DNA of 64,000 bases from contig NZ_JACHJV010000001.1 of assembly GCF_014203855.1 (NCBI RefSeq), forward strand, positions 1,426,001-1,490,000, in the 5' to 3' direction. Positions 16,881-25,361 of this stretch are shown here, one piece after another (positions within the stretch are counted from its first letter, which is position 1; each line of letters opens with the position of its first letter). Position numbers and translations under genes: made by a program. Source of the DNA: Kitasatospora kifunensis. Its GTDB lineage: Bacteria; Actinomycetota; Actinomycetes; Streptomycetales; Streptomycetaceae. The notes under the pieces were generated by a model, which ran no database searches, was not told where the DNA came from, and worked only from the letters and a program-made list of their open reading frames with translations.

Positions 16881-17156
16881 ATGCCCGTCCCCGTGACCGC
16901 CCCTCCGCCGCCCGGCTGCCTCTGGATCGAGCAGGCCGCCGAGCGACTCGGCATCAAGCCGGGAACGCTGCACAAATGGCGCCAGAAGCGCCGCGGCCCA
17001 GCGAGCTTCAAGCACGCCGGCCGGGTCACCTACCGCGAGATCGCGCTGGAGAGGTACCTGGCCGAATGCGAGGCGGCGGACAGTCACTCGAACCCGGCGC
17101 TCAATCCGCTCCTGCGTGCGCCGGAGCCGCACATTCGACGCTCGCGCGCCGCCTGA
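16881..17156 (+). CDS. Excisionase-like MerR/HTH_17 protein
   Basis: A 91-residue protein with the winged-helix pattern of actinobacterial excisionases: CLWIEQAAERLGIKPGTLHK, then a wing with FKHAGRVTYREIALERYL. Such proteins bend att DNA and push tyrosine integrases towards excision. ATG 16881 is chosen for GAAGGAG upstream. It lies 27 bp after the HTH regulator, fitting joint control of element excision. Confidence 0.78.
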   Translation: MPVPVTAPPPPGCLWIEQAAERLGIKPGTLHKWRQKRRGPASFKHAGRVTYREIALERYLAECEAADSHSNPALNPLLRAPEPHIRRSRAA

Positions 17157-17232
17157 ACCAAAAGCGGGCCGCCCGGTTGCGACCCGGACGACCCAGGCCC
17201 ACCCCAGCAACCATCACGAAGAGGAGCAGGCC

Positions 17233-17517
17233 GTGAGCCAGCTTACCGATCACCGCCCGACGGTCACCGTCGGCACCCTGTACGACCTGAACGAGCGCTA
17301 CCTGGCCGCAGCCAAGTGTTCCCTGGCGGTCAGCAGCCGCACCGAGATCCGCGACGGCATCCGGTTCGGCCTCGGCGGCCTGAACTGGCGGGTCAGCACC
17401 CCGGACGCCTCCTACGAGGTGGTCACCGGCGAGGACGAGGTTCTGCCGGACCTGCCAGTCGTCCGTGCCGGCTGGCCGTTCGCGTTCACCTCCGACGTTC
17501 GGGGCGTGGCGGCATGA
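17233..17517 (+). CDS. Small hypothetical protein
   Basis: A 94-residue protein (MSQLTDHRPTVTVGTLYDL...) of mixed alpha/beta character with no domain I recognise. GAGGAG precedes the GTG by six bases, and its 3' end overlaps the next gene (ATGA). It belongs to the rightward coupled train. Confidence 0.72.
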   Translation: MSQLTDHRPTVTVGTLYDLNERYLAAAKCSLAVSSRTEIRDGIRFGLGGLNWRVSTPDASYEVVTGEDEVLPDLPVVRAGWPFAFTSDVRGVAA

Positions 17518-17690
17518 GCACGACCATCAAGGAGCCGTCCCAGCAGGAGTGGCAGCACGAGATCGACCTGTTTCAGGCGTTCTGCGACCGCTGTGGCAGG
17601 AACCCTCTGTGCTGGTCGGTGCAGACGCGCCGCCTGTTCCGCAAGCAGGTGCAGCGCTGCCGGAAGCACGACCGGGCCGGTGCGCGGTGA
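17514..17690 (+). CDS. Small Cys-containing hypothetical protein
   Basis: A 58-residue basic protein with C-x2-C (FCDRCGRNPLC) and a Cys/His-rich end (RCRKHDRAG), suggesting one small metal-binding site. ATG overlaps the upstream stop, and its own stop overlaps the next GTG. The function is unknown. Confidence 0.68.
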   Translation: MSTTIKEPSQQEWQHEIDLFQAFCDRCGRNPLCWSVQTRRLFRKQVQRCRKHDRAGAR

Positions 17691-17878
17691 CGGCCCGCCA
17701 GGTGATCGCCCACTGGCGCTACCGCCGGGCCGTCCACGCCAAGCAGCAGTGCTGCGGCGGCTTGTGCAGCACCTCGGTCGAGGCGCGGGCCACCAGGTTC
17801 CTGTGCCCGTGTGGCTGCGGTAGGCCCCCGGGCCAGCACAACCCGAACGTCATCAGCGAGTTGAGGAGCGCGGCCTGA
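17687..17878 (+). CDS. Small zinc-ribbon-like hypothetical protein
   Basis: A 63-residue basic protein with eight-odd cysteines including QCCGGLC and FLCPCGCGRPPGQHN, the latter resembling half of a zinc ribbon. It is coupled on both sides by overlapping stop/start codons. The function is unknown. Confidence 0.68.
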   Translation: MTARQVIAHWRYRRAVHAKQQCCGGLCSTSVEARATRFLCPCGCGRPPGQHNPNVISELRSAA

Positions 17879-18318
17879 TGAGTACGACACCTGAGTGGGT
17901 TAAGCGGCGCGCCGAGATGCTCCTCGGCAGTGCTGCCAATACGCCGGCCGAGATGGTCAGGCTCCTCGACGATGCCGGTCTGCTTCTGCCTGCGGCGAGC
18001 ATGGTCCCTGCGCCGTATCCGATCACGGTCCGCCAAACGGGCTTGGGTGTTGAGATCAGCATGCTGACCCTCGTCTCCGCGCTGATCACGGCGCTGGCCG
18101 CCGAGAGCACCGAGGACCCCGAGGGTCTGGCCGACGAGCTCGCCGAGATCGATGCCGCGTCCGGCCCGGAGCGGGACGAGCTGCTGCAGGCCCTGGTCGA
18201 TCGTCTCGGCGGGGCGACGCAGTCTCTCGGTGCGACCGCGGCGCGGGACCTGGCTGAGCGGCTGCTGGCCGCGGTCGGGCCCGTCCTCCCGGCGCAGCAG
18301 GATCGGAGCGCGGCGTGA
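17878..18318 (+). CDS. Hypothetical helical protein
   Basis: A 146-residue, Ala/Leu/Glu-rich, mostly helical protein (EWVKRRAEMLLGSAANTPAE..., then EDPEGLADELAEIDAASGPE). It overlaps the preceding gene by one base and the following nuclease gene by four, so it is probably made with the nuclease. No domain is recognised. Confidence 0.72.
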   Translation: MSTTPEWVKRRAEMLLGSAANTPAEMVRLLDDAGLLLPAASMVPAPYPITVRQTGLGVEISMLTLVSALITALAAESTEDPEGLADELAEIDAASGPERDELLQALVDRLGGATQSLGATAARDLAERLLAAVGPVLPAQQDRSAA

Positions 18319-19142
18319 CCGAGCCTCGCCTCGCCAAACCCACCGAGCACGGCCGGTACTACACCGACCCGGCTGGCGGCCCGGACCTGATCTCTGTCAC
18401 CAATGTCCTCGACACCTCGGTCCACAAGCACGCCCTCCGGCCCTGGGCCGTGAGGCTGACCGTCGAGTGGGTCCTGGAGCACCGCATCGAGGTCGCCCGC
18501 CGGGCAATCACCGACCGGGCTGCGCTCGTCCATGAGCTGAAGGCCGTCAGTCAGGCCGTCTCCGAGGCGGCGGCGGATCTCGGCACCCGGGTCCACCTCG
18601 CCTGCGAGCAGCGCCTTTTGCGGGCGCCGATCCCGAACGACGCCCAGGTGCGCCCGTACCTGCGCCGCTTCGACATGTGGCTGGCGGAGTGGGGGGTGGA
18701 CATCGATCGTGATGTCGTCGCAACTGAGATCACCGTGCTGCACCGGCGACTTGGCTATGCCGGCACGGCGGATCTGATGATTTGGCTGCCGACCGGCCCC
18801 GGCGCCCGAATGGAGCTGTGGCTGATCGACTACAAGTCGAGTGCCACCCGCTCCGCCCGGTCGGTGTACGCGGAGAACTCGCAGCAGCTCGCTGCGTTGC
18901 GGTTCGCCGAGGCGGTCCTGCTGCCGGACGACACCGACGGTGGGATGCCGGCGATCGAACGGACCGCGGTCCTCAACCTGCGGCAGAGGTCGCACGCCCT
19001 CGTCGAGATGCCCGGCAATCAGGACGCGTTCCGCGCGTTCCGCGGGGCCTTGGTCAACGCCCAGTGGCACCACGCCGCACCCTCCTCCTATCCGGCGCTG
19101 ACTCCTCCCGTGAGTGCCTCGACCCTTCGAAAGGCGGCATGA
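18315..19142 (+). CDS. PD-(D/E)XK nuclease (RecB/Cas4-like phage exonuclease)
   Basis: A 275-residue protein with the restriction-like nuclease core. Residues ATEITVLHRRLGYAGTADLM give the catalytic Glu and Asp, and LWLIDYKSSA gives the D-x-K. A later QLAALRFAEAV matches the QxxxY-like helix of RecB-type nucleases. Phage relatives resect DNA ends for recombination or replication. It lies directly before a gp3-like gene and a DnaQ-like exonuclease gene, so the three form a DNA-processing cassette. Confidence 0.85.
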   Translation: MTEPRLAKPTEHGRYYTDPAGGPDLISVTNVLDTSVHKHALRPWAVRLTVEWVLEHRIEVARRAITDRAALVHELKAVSQAVSEAAADLGTRVHLACEQRLLRAPIPNDAQVRPYLRRFDMWLAEWGVDIDRDVVATEITVLHRRLGYAGTADLMIWLPTGPGARMELWLIDYKSSATRSARSVYAENSQQLAALRFAEAVLLPDDTDGGMPAIERTAVLNLRQRSHALVEMPGNQDAFRAFRGALVNAQWHHAAPSSYPALTPPVSASTLRKAA

Positions 19143-19143
19143 C

Positions 19144-20211
19144 ATGGCTGGACGCATCCTTACTCTCCAGCGTCAGGCCCGCGAACTGGGGCGCCTGCGC
19201 ACCGGGTGGAGTGTCCCGAATGCCGACCCGAAGAAGCGGCCCCGCCCGGTCAAGTCCAAGACCTGGGTGCTCAGCTCACATGCCGAGCGCTACGTGCAGG
19301 CTGCCGCCGAGATGTGGGGCGGAACCGTAGAGCGGTGGCAGCCGCAAGGCGCCGGAGCCCCACAGTTCCGGGTGATCACCGAGCGGGAGTCCATCGACGC
19401 GCTCCTGCCTCCCGGCGACCCGCTGTCGCAGCACAACGAGATGTGGAACAAGGGCGGCTGCATGCGCCGCTGCAACGGCGAAACCGAGCTTCTCTCCCGC
19501 AACCCCTGCCTCTGCGCATCCCAATTCGGCGAGGACTGGCATTTGGCGCCGCGCGGGCCCAAGGGCGAGCCGCAGGTCTGCTCGGCCACTTCGAGGCTGA
19601 ACGTCATGCTGCCCGACATGCCCGACGTGGGCGTCTGGAGGGCCGAGACGCACAGTTTCTACGCCGCCAACGAGCTGGCTGGCACCGTGGACATGGTTCT
19701 GTCCGGAACAAATGGCAAGGGCTTGGTTCCCGTGACGCTGCGGATCGAGCCGCGTTCCCGAGTCGCCGGCGGGATGAGGAAAGACTTCCCGGTGGTAGTC
19801 GTTGAGATCCGTGGGATCACGCCGCGTCAGGCGCTGTCCGGCCCGCTGTCGACGGCGGTGGCGTTGAACCCGGGGGCAGCCCCAACGGCACTGGCGATCG
19901 AAGCCCCGAAGAAGACGGACTGGGTCGCCCTCGCCAAGGGGGCACTGACCTCGGATGACGTCCGTGGGCTGTGGATGCAGGCTCAGGACGCCGGCGACGT
20001 GCACCCCAAGGGCGCCGATCCGCTGTCGAAGGAGCTGATGGCGATCGCAGCGCTGAAGGATGAGGAGCACGAGGCGTCCAAGCGGCCGGCGGCCGCTCTG
20101 CTGACTCCCGATGAGGATGGCGCCATTGAAGGCGAAGTCGTTGAGGACGAGCCCTCGGGGAACTTGAAGGCCGTTTGGCCGAAGGTTGCGGTCCCTGGGG
20201 GTGCCCGTTGA
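19144..20211 (+). CDS. phiC31 gp3-like (recombination directionality factor family) protein
   Basis: A 355-residue protein resembling the Gp3-like family of actinophages: RLRTGWSVPNADPKKRPRPV, AERYVQAAAEMWGGTVERW, NEMWNKGGCMRRCNGE with a Cys cluster (NPCLCAS), and LPDVGVWRAETHSFYAANEL-like core residues. In phiC31 gp3 turns a serine integrase towards excision. Here the only visible integrase is a tyrosine enzyme, so the role may be general (single-strand DNA binding or annealing) rather than directionality. Family assignment is from memory of motifs. Confidence 0.65.
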   Translation: MAGRILTLQRQARELGRLRTGWSVPNADPKKRPRPVKSKTWVLSSHAERYVQAAAEMWGGTVERWQPQGAGAPQFRVITERESIDALLPPGDPLSQHNEMWNKGGCMRRCNGETELLSRNPCLCASQFGEDWHLAPRGPKGEPQVCSATSRLNVMLPDMPDVGVWRAETHSFYAANELAGTVDMVLSGTNGKGLVPVTLRIEPRSRVAGGMRKDFPVVVVEIRGITPRQALSGPLSTAVALNPGAAPTALAIEAPKKTDWVALAKGALTSDDVRGLWMQAQDAGDVHPKGADPLSKELMAIAALKDEEHEASKRPAAALLTPDEDGAIEGEVVEDEPSGNLKAVWPKVAVPGGAR

Positions 20212-20969
20212 ATGCCTTTGCTGGCGTCCGCAAGGTCGGCTTCGACACCGAGACCACCTCCGCTGATCCCGACGAAGCGCGGATCGTCACTGCTGCCCTC
20301 GTCGTTCGCGGCGGCAGCCGGCCGGATCAGGACTTCACCTGGCTGATCGATCCCGGCGTTCCGATCCCCGACGAGGCCGCCGGGATTCACGGCATCACCA
20401 CGGAGATCGCCAAGGCCAAGGGGCAGCAGCCCCGGGTCGCATTGGAGGACCTGGCGTCGAAGCTGGCCGCCGCTCTCCGGGCGCACATGCCAGTCATTGC
20501 CTACAACCTCGGCTTTGACTGGACGGTCCTCGATCGGGACCTCGCCCGGCATGGCCTCGCGTCGATGACCGAGCGGCTTGCCCCGCTCGCGCCGATCACC
20601 CTGCTTGACCCGCACATCATCGACAAGGAGCTCGACAAGTACCGCAGGGGCTCCCGAAAGCTGCAACCGACCTGCGAGCTCTACGGGGTCACGCTGACGG
20701 ACTGGCACACCGCAGAGGCTGACGCGCTCGCCGCGCTGCTCCTCACCGAGAAGCTGTTCGAGCGCTACCCGCGGCTGGCCCAGATGACGCCCGCCGCGGT
20801 GTTCAATGCGCAGCAGGAGTGGCGGCGGACGTGGGCTGAGCAGTTCCAGGACTATCTCCGGTCGGATAAGGCTGGCGAGAAGCGGGACCCAGCTGCGGTG
20901 ATCGACGGGTCGTGGCCGCTTCGCCCTCGCCAGGCGGTGGCGACCAGCGGAGTTGCCCTCCCGCCGTAG
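20208..20969 (+). CDS. DnaQ-like 3'-5' exonuclease
   Basis: A 253-residue DEDDh exonuclease like DNA polymerase III epsilon. Exo I is VGFDTETTS, Exo II is YNLGFDWTVLD and Exo III is HTAEADALAALLL. The TTG at 20208 overlaps the upstream stop (TTGA), has GGGGG upstream and is the most likely start. A C-terminal ~60 residues beyond the nuclease core are not recognised. It probably trims 3' ends during element replication or recombination. Confidence 0.88.
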   Translation: MNAFAGVRKVGFDTETTSADPDEARIVTAALVVRGGSRPDQDFTWLIDPGVPIPDEAAGIHGITTEIAKAKGQQPRVALEDLASKLAAALRAHMPVIAYNLGFDWTVLDRDLARHGLASMTERLAPLAPITLLDPHIIDKELDKYRRGSRKLQPTCELYGVTLTDWHTAEADALAALLLTEKLFERYPRLAQMTPAAVFNAQQEWRRTWAEQFQDYLRSDKAGEKRDPAAVIDGSWPLRPRQAVATSGVALPP

Positions 20970-21202
20970 TCCCCGGGATCCCGGGCGAGCAGGTGCAGGT
21001 GCTGTCTCTGCTCGCCCGGGGCCTGGACTTCCCGCAGATCTCCAAGCAGTACGGGATCCCCGTCAACGAGGCCCGGCTGCACCTCCGGACCGCGATGCAA
21101 ACCCTCGGTGCTCTCAGCCCCACCCACGCCGTCACCCTCGCGATCGCCGCCCGCATCCTGCCCGCCGACGTCGCCAACCCCCAGGAGCAGAGCCCATGCT
21201 GA
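20912..21202 (+). CDS. Solo LuxR-type HTH protein
   Basis: A 96-residue protein carrying only a GerE-type helix-turn-helix: GEQVQVLSLLARGLDFPQIS, then KQYGIPVNEARLHLRTAM. No response-regulator or autoinducer domain is present. GTG 20912 gives a 58-bp overlap with the exonuclease gene in another frame; no later start fits. A second protein of this type is encoded at 32638. Confidence 0.7.
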   Translation: MAASPSPGGGDQRSCPPAVVPGIPGEQVQVLSLLARGLDFPQISKQYGIPVNEARLHLRTAMQTLGALSPTHAVTLAIAARILPADVANPQEQSPC

Positions 21203-21636
21203 ACCGCAAGAACCGCCAGATACGGACCCTCCAGACCCGCCTCGACCGAGTGATCGAGCAGCGAGACGAAGCCATCGTCGGACGTGACGAGGCGATCCAG
21301 CTCAGCAGCCGGCTCGCGCAGAAGGCCACCGCCGCGGCCGAGCACGCCAACCGGGCCGCCCACGCCTGGGGGTACGTCGTCAAGGACGCCAACCGGGCCG
21401 AGGCACTGTTCGGCCGGGCGATGGCCGCCAGACGGGCCGAGTCGAGACGGCTGCACCGGATCATCGACGAGCAGCGACGCCAGCTCCGCTACAAAGAGGT
21501 CGAGTTGAACAGCGAGCGGGAACGCAGCCGCAAGCTCGACCAACAGCTGGCGATCCTTGAGGCCGCCAACCGGGAGTCGGACTGGCGGTTCGGGATCAAC
21601 GCACCAACTGACCAGCCGCTCAAGGCCGCGTCATGA
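21196..21636 (+). CDS. Coiled-coil hypothetical protein
   Basis: A 146-residue Arg/Glu/Ala-rich protein that is helical almost throughout, with heptad-like patterns (IRTLQTRLDRVIEQRDEAIV; RIIDEQRRQLRYKEVELNSE). It probably forms an extended coiled coil. ATG with CAGGAG upstream; it overlaps the previous gene by seven bases and the next by four. Confidence 0.75.
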   Translation: MLNRKNRQIRTLQTRLDRVIEQRDEAIVGRDEAIQLSSRLAQKATAAAEHANRAAHAWGYVVKDANRAEALFGRAMAARRAESRRLHRIIDEQRRQLRYKEVELNSERERSRKLDQQLAILEAANRESDWRFGINAPTDQPLKAAS

Positions 21637-21860
21637 GAGGCCTGCTCGGCGACGGCGGCCTCCTGGCTGCCGCACTGAGCGCCGCGACGCTACTCATCCG
21701 CCGCACTCAACCAGCGGACACTGGAGCCCTGTTCGGCATCCTGCAGGCCTTCCACCGCTGCCCCGACTGCCAGCGCGACACCGCGCACGTCATCCACTCC
21801 AGCGTCTGCCGCACCTGCTCGGACTGCGGCCACCGCACTTACCCAGGGGACCCGCTGTGA
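21633..21860 (+). CDS. Small zinc-ribbon protein
   Basis: A 75-residue protein with a short hydrophobic start (GLLAAALSAATLLI) and a C-terminal ribbon: CPDCQRD, then CRTCSDCGH. Four to five cysteines would bind one zinc. Coupled by ATGA upstream and GTGA downstream. Confidence 0.7.
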   Translation: MRGLLGDGGLLAAALSAATLLIRRTQPADTGALFGILQAFHRCPDCQRDTAHVIHSSVCRTCSDCGHRTYPGDPL

Positions 21861-22024
21861 GCATCCACCTGCCTGCCTCCCCGGCCGAGGCTCCCGCCAC
21901 TCCCCCGTGCCAGCCGACCGCAACTGGCCAGCCGCGACTGCTGATCCGCGTCATCCCCGCCTGGGCGCGTCCCGGCGGCTACGGGCCCGGCGACGTCCCG
22001 CAAATGCGCCGGACCGGCGCATGA
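21857..22024 (+). CDS. Small hypothetical protein
   Basis: A 55-residue Pro/Ala-rich peptide (MSIHLPASPAEAPATPPCQP...) with GTGA and ATGA overlaps to its neighbours. There is no recognisable fold; it may serve mainly to keep translation running to the next gene. Confidence 0.5.
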   Translation: MSIHLPASPAEAPATPPCQPTATGQPRLLIRVIPAWARPGGYGPGDVPQMRRTGA

Positions 22025-22122
22025 CCTTCCTGATCCACCACCCGACCGTAGACGCCGCGCTCCTCCTCGGCGTCGCAGGCGCCACCCTCACCACACTCGC
22101 CCTCATCTGGAGCCGAGAATGA
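22021..22122 (+). CDS. Single-helix membrane microprotein
   Basis: A 33-residue peptide with one predicted membrane helix (AALLLGVAGATLTTLALIW). ATG overlaps the upstream stop, and its own stop overlaps the resolvase ATG (ATGA). The function is unknown. Confidence 0.6.
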   Translation: MTFLIHHPTVDAALLLGVAGATLTTLALIWSRE

Positions 22123-22733
22123 CCGATCTCCTTGACCCACTCGCCCCGACTATCGCCACCACCGGACCCGTCGTCATCGGCCTCGACCCCGCCATCGGGT
22201 CCTACGACTCCACCGGAACCGGCATCGCCTCCTCCAACGGCTGGACCGACACCGTCGGCTACCTCGACCGCCGCAACAAGAAGAAGCCGTTCAGTGGCCT
22301 CCCCCATCCTCAGCGACTGGACGTCCTCACCAACATCGCAGCCCGCGTCATCCTCCACGCTGGCCAGCCCGACCTCGTCGTCATGGAACTCCCCGCCCCC
22401 TCCCGAAGTGGCGGCGCGAGTCACGAGCGAGCCTGGCTCTGGTGGGAGCTGTACCGGCGACTCACCAGCCGGGACACTCCCGTCGCGCTTCTGACCCCCA
22501 ACCAGCGTGCGCTGTACGCCACCGGCAAGGGCACTGCCGCTAAGGCCGTGGTCGTCGACGCTGTCGCCCGCCGCTGGCCGGGTTGGACCACCGACGGCGA
22601 CGACAACCTCGCCGACGCCGTCGTCCTCATGGCCGCCGGCCGCGACTACCTCGGCCACGCCATCACCGACATGCCGAAGGCCAACCGCGCCGCCATCGGG
22701 ACGGCCATCTGGCCGGACACGGCGGTGGCGTGA
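22119..22733 (+). CDS. RuvC-like Holliday-junction resolvase
   Basis: A 204-residue RNase H-fold nuclease. VIGLDPAIGS gives the first catalytic Asp, LVVMELPAPS the Glu, and DDNLADAVVLMAA the C-terminal Asp pair of RuvC. Phage RuvC-like enzymes resolve branched replication or recombination intermediates. It overlaps the preceding and following genes by four bases or less, within the DNA-metabolism train. Confidence 0.85.
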   Translation: MTDLLDPLAPTIATTGPVVIGLDPAIGSYDSTGTGIASSNGWTDTVGYLDRRNKKKPFSGLPHPQRLDVLTNIAARVILHAGQPDLVVMELPAPSRSGGASHERAWLWWELYRRLTSRDTPVALLTPNQRALYATGKGTAAKAVVVDAVARRWPGWTTDGDDNLADAVVLMAAGRDYLGHAITDMPKANRAAIGTAIWPDTAVA

Positions 22734-23017
22734 TGGCCCAGGCGCGCGTCTTCGAGATCAACCGCCCGGCACTCCGCGGGCTCTGTGACCTGGACGACTC
22801 CCACGTCTGGGACGCCGAGACCGAACCCGACCGCGACTACGCCAAACGCGTCTGCGGCCACTGCCCCATCGAAGCCGCCTGCCTCACCAACGCCCTTGAA
22901 GAGGAAGGCAGTTCGCTCCCAGCGGTCCGCGCTGGCGTCCGCGGAGGCCTCACTCCCCAAGAGCGCCACGCACTCTGGCGCCGCATCCACCGCACCGACA
23001 GGAAGGCAGCAGCCTGA
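22733..23017 (+). CDS. WhiB-family iron-sulfur regulator
   Basis: A 94-residue Wbl protein with the four cluster ligands Cys18, Cys41, Cys44 and Cys50 (C-x22-C-x2-C-x5-C) and the [12 protein letters not shown] turn. It would bind a 4Fe-4S cluster and act with the principal sigma factor. Phage and plasmid WhiB copies can interfere with host development genes; whether this one does is unknown. ATG overlaps the resolvase stop, and its stop overlaps the SSB ATG. Confidence 0.93.
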   Translation: MAQARVFEINRPALRGLCDLDDSHVWDAETEPDRDYAKRVCGHCPIEAACLTNALEEEGSSLPAVRAGVRGGLTPQERHALWRRIHRTDRKAAA

Positions 23018-23532
23018 TGGCCAACGAGACCGTGATCACCGTGTGCGGCAATGCAGTCGAGGACGCTCAGTTGAGGTTCACCCCCTCCGGCGCTGCGGTG
23101 GCCAACTTCCGCATCGCCTCCACCCCACGCACCTTCAACAAGCAGACCAACGCCTGGGAAGACGGCGAAACGCTGTTCCTGCGCGTCAACGCCTGGCGGG
23201 AGATGGCCGAGAACATCGCGGCCTCGGTCGCTAAAGGGACCGCCCTGATCGTCCAAGGCCGGCTCAGGATGCGCGAGTACGAGAAGGACGGGCAGAAGCG
23301 GCAGTCCCTCGAGATCGAGGCCGACGATGTCGCGGTGTCCCTGCGCCGGGCCACCGCGGTCGTCACGAAGGCCCAGCGCGGCCAGTCCGGGCAGCAGCGC
23401 CAGGCACCGCAGCAGGACCCGTGGAGCCAGCAGTCTGGGCCGCCCGCCAGCAACAGGTGGGGCAACAGCGGCCCGCAGGCCACCCAGGGATGGGGGGCCT
23501 CGAACGGCAACCCGGAACGGCCCCCGTTCTGA
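23017..23532 (+). CDS. ssb: Single-stranded DNA-binding protein
   Basis: A 171-residue SSB: an N-terminal OB fold ([51 protein letters not shown]) and a Gln/Gly/Pro-rich flexible tail ending PERPPF. The tail lacks the acidic DDDIPF tip that recruits host repair proteins, so partner binding may be altered. ATG overlaps the WhiB stop. Confidence 0.94.
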   Translation: MANETVITVCGNAVEDAQLRFTPSGAAVANFRIASTPRTFNKQTNAWEDGETLFLRVNAWREMAENIAASVAKGTALIVQGRLRMREYEKDGQKRQSLEIEADDVAVSLRRATAVVTKAQRGQSGQQRQAPQQDPWSQQSGPPASNRWGNSGPQATQGWGASNGNPERPPF

Positions 23533-23628
23533 CCCGTACGCACCAAAACTCCCGGCCGGACCACTCCGCCGGCCGGGCCCACCCGGCGCCCTCACGCCCC
23601 CGAACCGACCATCCGAAAGAAGCCCCGC

Positions 23629-24738
23629 ATGGCACGTGGTCACGGCCGCATCCTCACCAGCGTCTGGGAGGACAGCGACTTCCTCGCTCTGACGCAGGAA
23701 CAGCAGCGCCTGTACCTGTTCCTCATCTCGCAGCCGAACCTGAACCACGCTGGGCTGCTCCCACTTACCCTCCGCCGCTGGACCCGCAAGGCGGCCGGGC
23801 TCAGCTTCGCCGAACTCGACAAGCATCTCGCCGCCCTGGACGAGACCCGGTTCATCGTCGTCGACGACGACACCGAGGAGTTGCTCGTCCGCTCGTTCGT
23901 CCGCAACGACGGCGTATGGAAGCAGCCCAAGGTGATGGGCGCGATGGTGTCCGGCGCCATGGAGATTTCTTCCCGGCACTTGCGGCAGGCCCTGCTGGAC
24001 GAGATGGACCGCATCCCCCTCGATGAGCTCAGTGACGAGCCGGCGAAGCTGCGCACCGGCACCGGCCCCTCGATTCGCCAGCAGGTTGCCGAGCACATCG
24101 AGACTCTTCGTCGCGCCTTCCGCAAGCCCGACGGAACCCCTCCCGAAAGGGCCACGCCAGGGGGTATCGAAAGCCCCTCGCGAACCCCTTCCGCAACCCC
24201 CTCCGATACCCATGCGGAAGGGCATCGGGAACCCTCTACGCGTGCGGGCGCGGGCGCGCATGACGCGCGCGCTCCCCTGCCCCTGTCCCCTGCCCCTAAC
24301 CCCAGCCCCATACAAGACGTCGTCGCGACCGTCGTCGACATCCGCCCCGCCGACGCTCGCCCTGCCGAGCCTCGCCGGCTCGACGTCGAACAAGCCTGCA
24401 CACTCCTCGCCGACCTCATCGAAGCCAACGGAAGCCGCCGGCCCGCCATCACCCAGCAGTGGCGCGACGAAGCCCGCCGCATGATCGACCGCGACAGCAT
24501 CCCCCTCGAAGATGTCCTCGCCGCCATCCGCTGGTCCCAAGCCGACCCGTTCTGGCGCGCCAACATCCTGTCAATGCCCAAGCTCCGCAAGCAGTACGAC
24601 ACCCTGCGCCTCCAGGCCCAGCGCAAGGGAAACCCCTCCAGCGGCCTCGCCGCCACCGGCACCGACGCCCGGGTCGCCGAGCACTACGCCCTCAAAGCAC
24701 AGATGGTCGCCCTCTACAACGCCACGGAGACGCGATGA
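23629..24738 (+). CDS. DnaD/initiator-like phage replication protein
   Basis: A 369-residue protein. The N-terminal ~130 residues form a winged-helix-like domain (SVWEDSDFLALTQEQQRLYL, GLLPLTLRRWTRKAAGLS). A Pro/Thr/Ser linker follows around residues 165-235. The C-terminal domain (EDVLAAIRWSQADPFWRANI, SMPKLRKQYDTLRLQ) is typical of phage replisome-organiser proteins. It follows SSB after a 97-bp gap. A second initiator-like gene with DnaB lies at 50-51 kb, so this one may belong to a separate replication or recombination step. Confidence 0.75.
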   Translation: MARGHGRILTSVWEDSDFLALTQEQQRLYLFLISQPNLNHAGLLPLTLRRWTRKAAGLSFAELDKHLAALDETRFIVVDDDTEELLVRSFVRNDGVWKQPKVMGAMVSGAMEISSRHLRQALLDEMDRIPLDELSDEPAKLRTGTGPSIRQQVAEHIETLRRAFRKPDGTPPERATPGGIESPSRTPSATPSDTHAEGHREPSTRAGAGAHDARAPLPLSPAPNPSPIQDVVATVVDIRPADARPAEPRRLDVEQACTLLADLIEANGSRRPAITQQWRDEARRMIDRDSIPLEDVLAAIRWSQADPFWRANILSMPKLRKQYDTLRLQAQRKGNPSSGLAATGTDARVAEHYALKAQMVALYNATETR

Positions 24739-25361
24739 ACCCGTTCGAAGCAGCCGACCTCCTCGCCTACGCCGCCGCCTTCGACAACCGACACCCCTCC
24801 ATCGCCGCGAACGAGGCCTGGGCCAAGGCCCTCGCCGACATCCCCCTCGACCAGGATGTCTACGACGCGATCAACGCGTACTACTCCGAGCCCACCGAGC
24901 CCGGCCAGCGACACTGGCTCATGCCGTTCCATGTGCGGCACTACCGCAAGATCGCCCGCGATCAGCGCATCGACGCCGCCAACGTGATCTACGACGGCAA
25001 CCCCGACGAGACCGGCCTCGAATCCGCCCATGGCCTTCGCGCGCTCATCCGGGCCGCCGGTGACGGCCAACTCGGCGACCGGCCCGTCCTGCAGGCGATA
25101 CCCGACCGGCGCCCCACCGAACTCGAGGCCGGGCGGACCAGCCGACTGCAGGAAGCCCTTGCGGCCATCGGCACCATGCCGCCCCGCATCGTCCCCGGCG
25201 TCACCAACCCCCTCGCGGTCGCCTGCCCCCACTGCGCGGCAGTAGCTGGGCGCCCGTGCCGTACCAAGCTGAGCAAGCGAGCCATGGCCGACCCTCACCC
25301 GGCCCGGACCGATCGCGCTCAGCGGGCCGCTGCCGGCCTTGACGAGGACGAGGCGTCATGA
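24735..25361 (+). CDS. Phage protein with C-terminal zinc finger
   Basis: A 208-residue protein. The N-terminal part (MNPFEAADLLAYAAAFDNRH, FHVRHYRKIARDQR) matches a family that follows replication-organiser genes in actinophages. The C-terminus has a zinc finger CPHCAAVAGRPC followed by a His. The same finger type is in the genes at 25358 and 26147. ATGA overlap with the upstream gene; ends in EAS with GAGGCGTCATGA leading to the next start. Confidence 0.75.
   Translation: MNPFEAADLLAYAAAFDNRHPSIAANEAWAKALADIPLDQDVYDAINAYYSEPTEPGQRHWLMPFHVRHYRKIARDQRIDAANVIYDGNPDETGLESAHGLRALIRAAGDGQLGDRPVLQAIPDRRPTELEAGRTSRLQEALAAIGTMPPRIVPGVTNPLAVACPHCAAVAGRPCRTKLSKRAMADPHPARTDRAQRAAAGLDEDEAS

Noticed and set aside
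24134..24240. GAACCCCTYCCG repeats in the linker of the DnaD-like gene as a second origin
   Set aside because: The best copies are 48 and 12 bp apart, multiples of three, and encode repeated Thr-Pro-Ser, so protein low complexity explains them.
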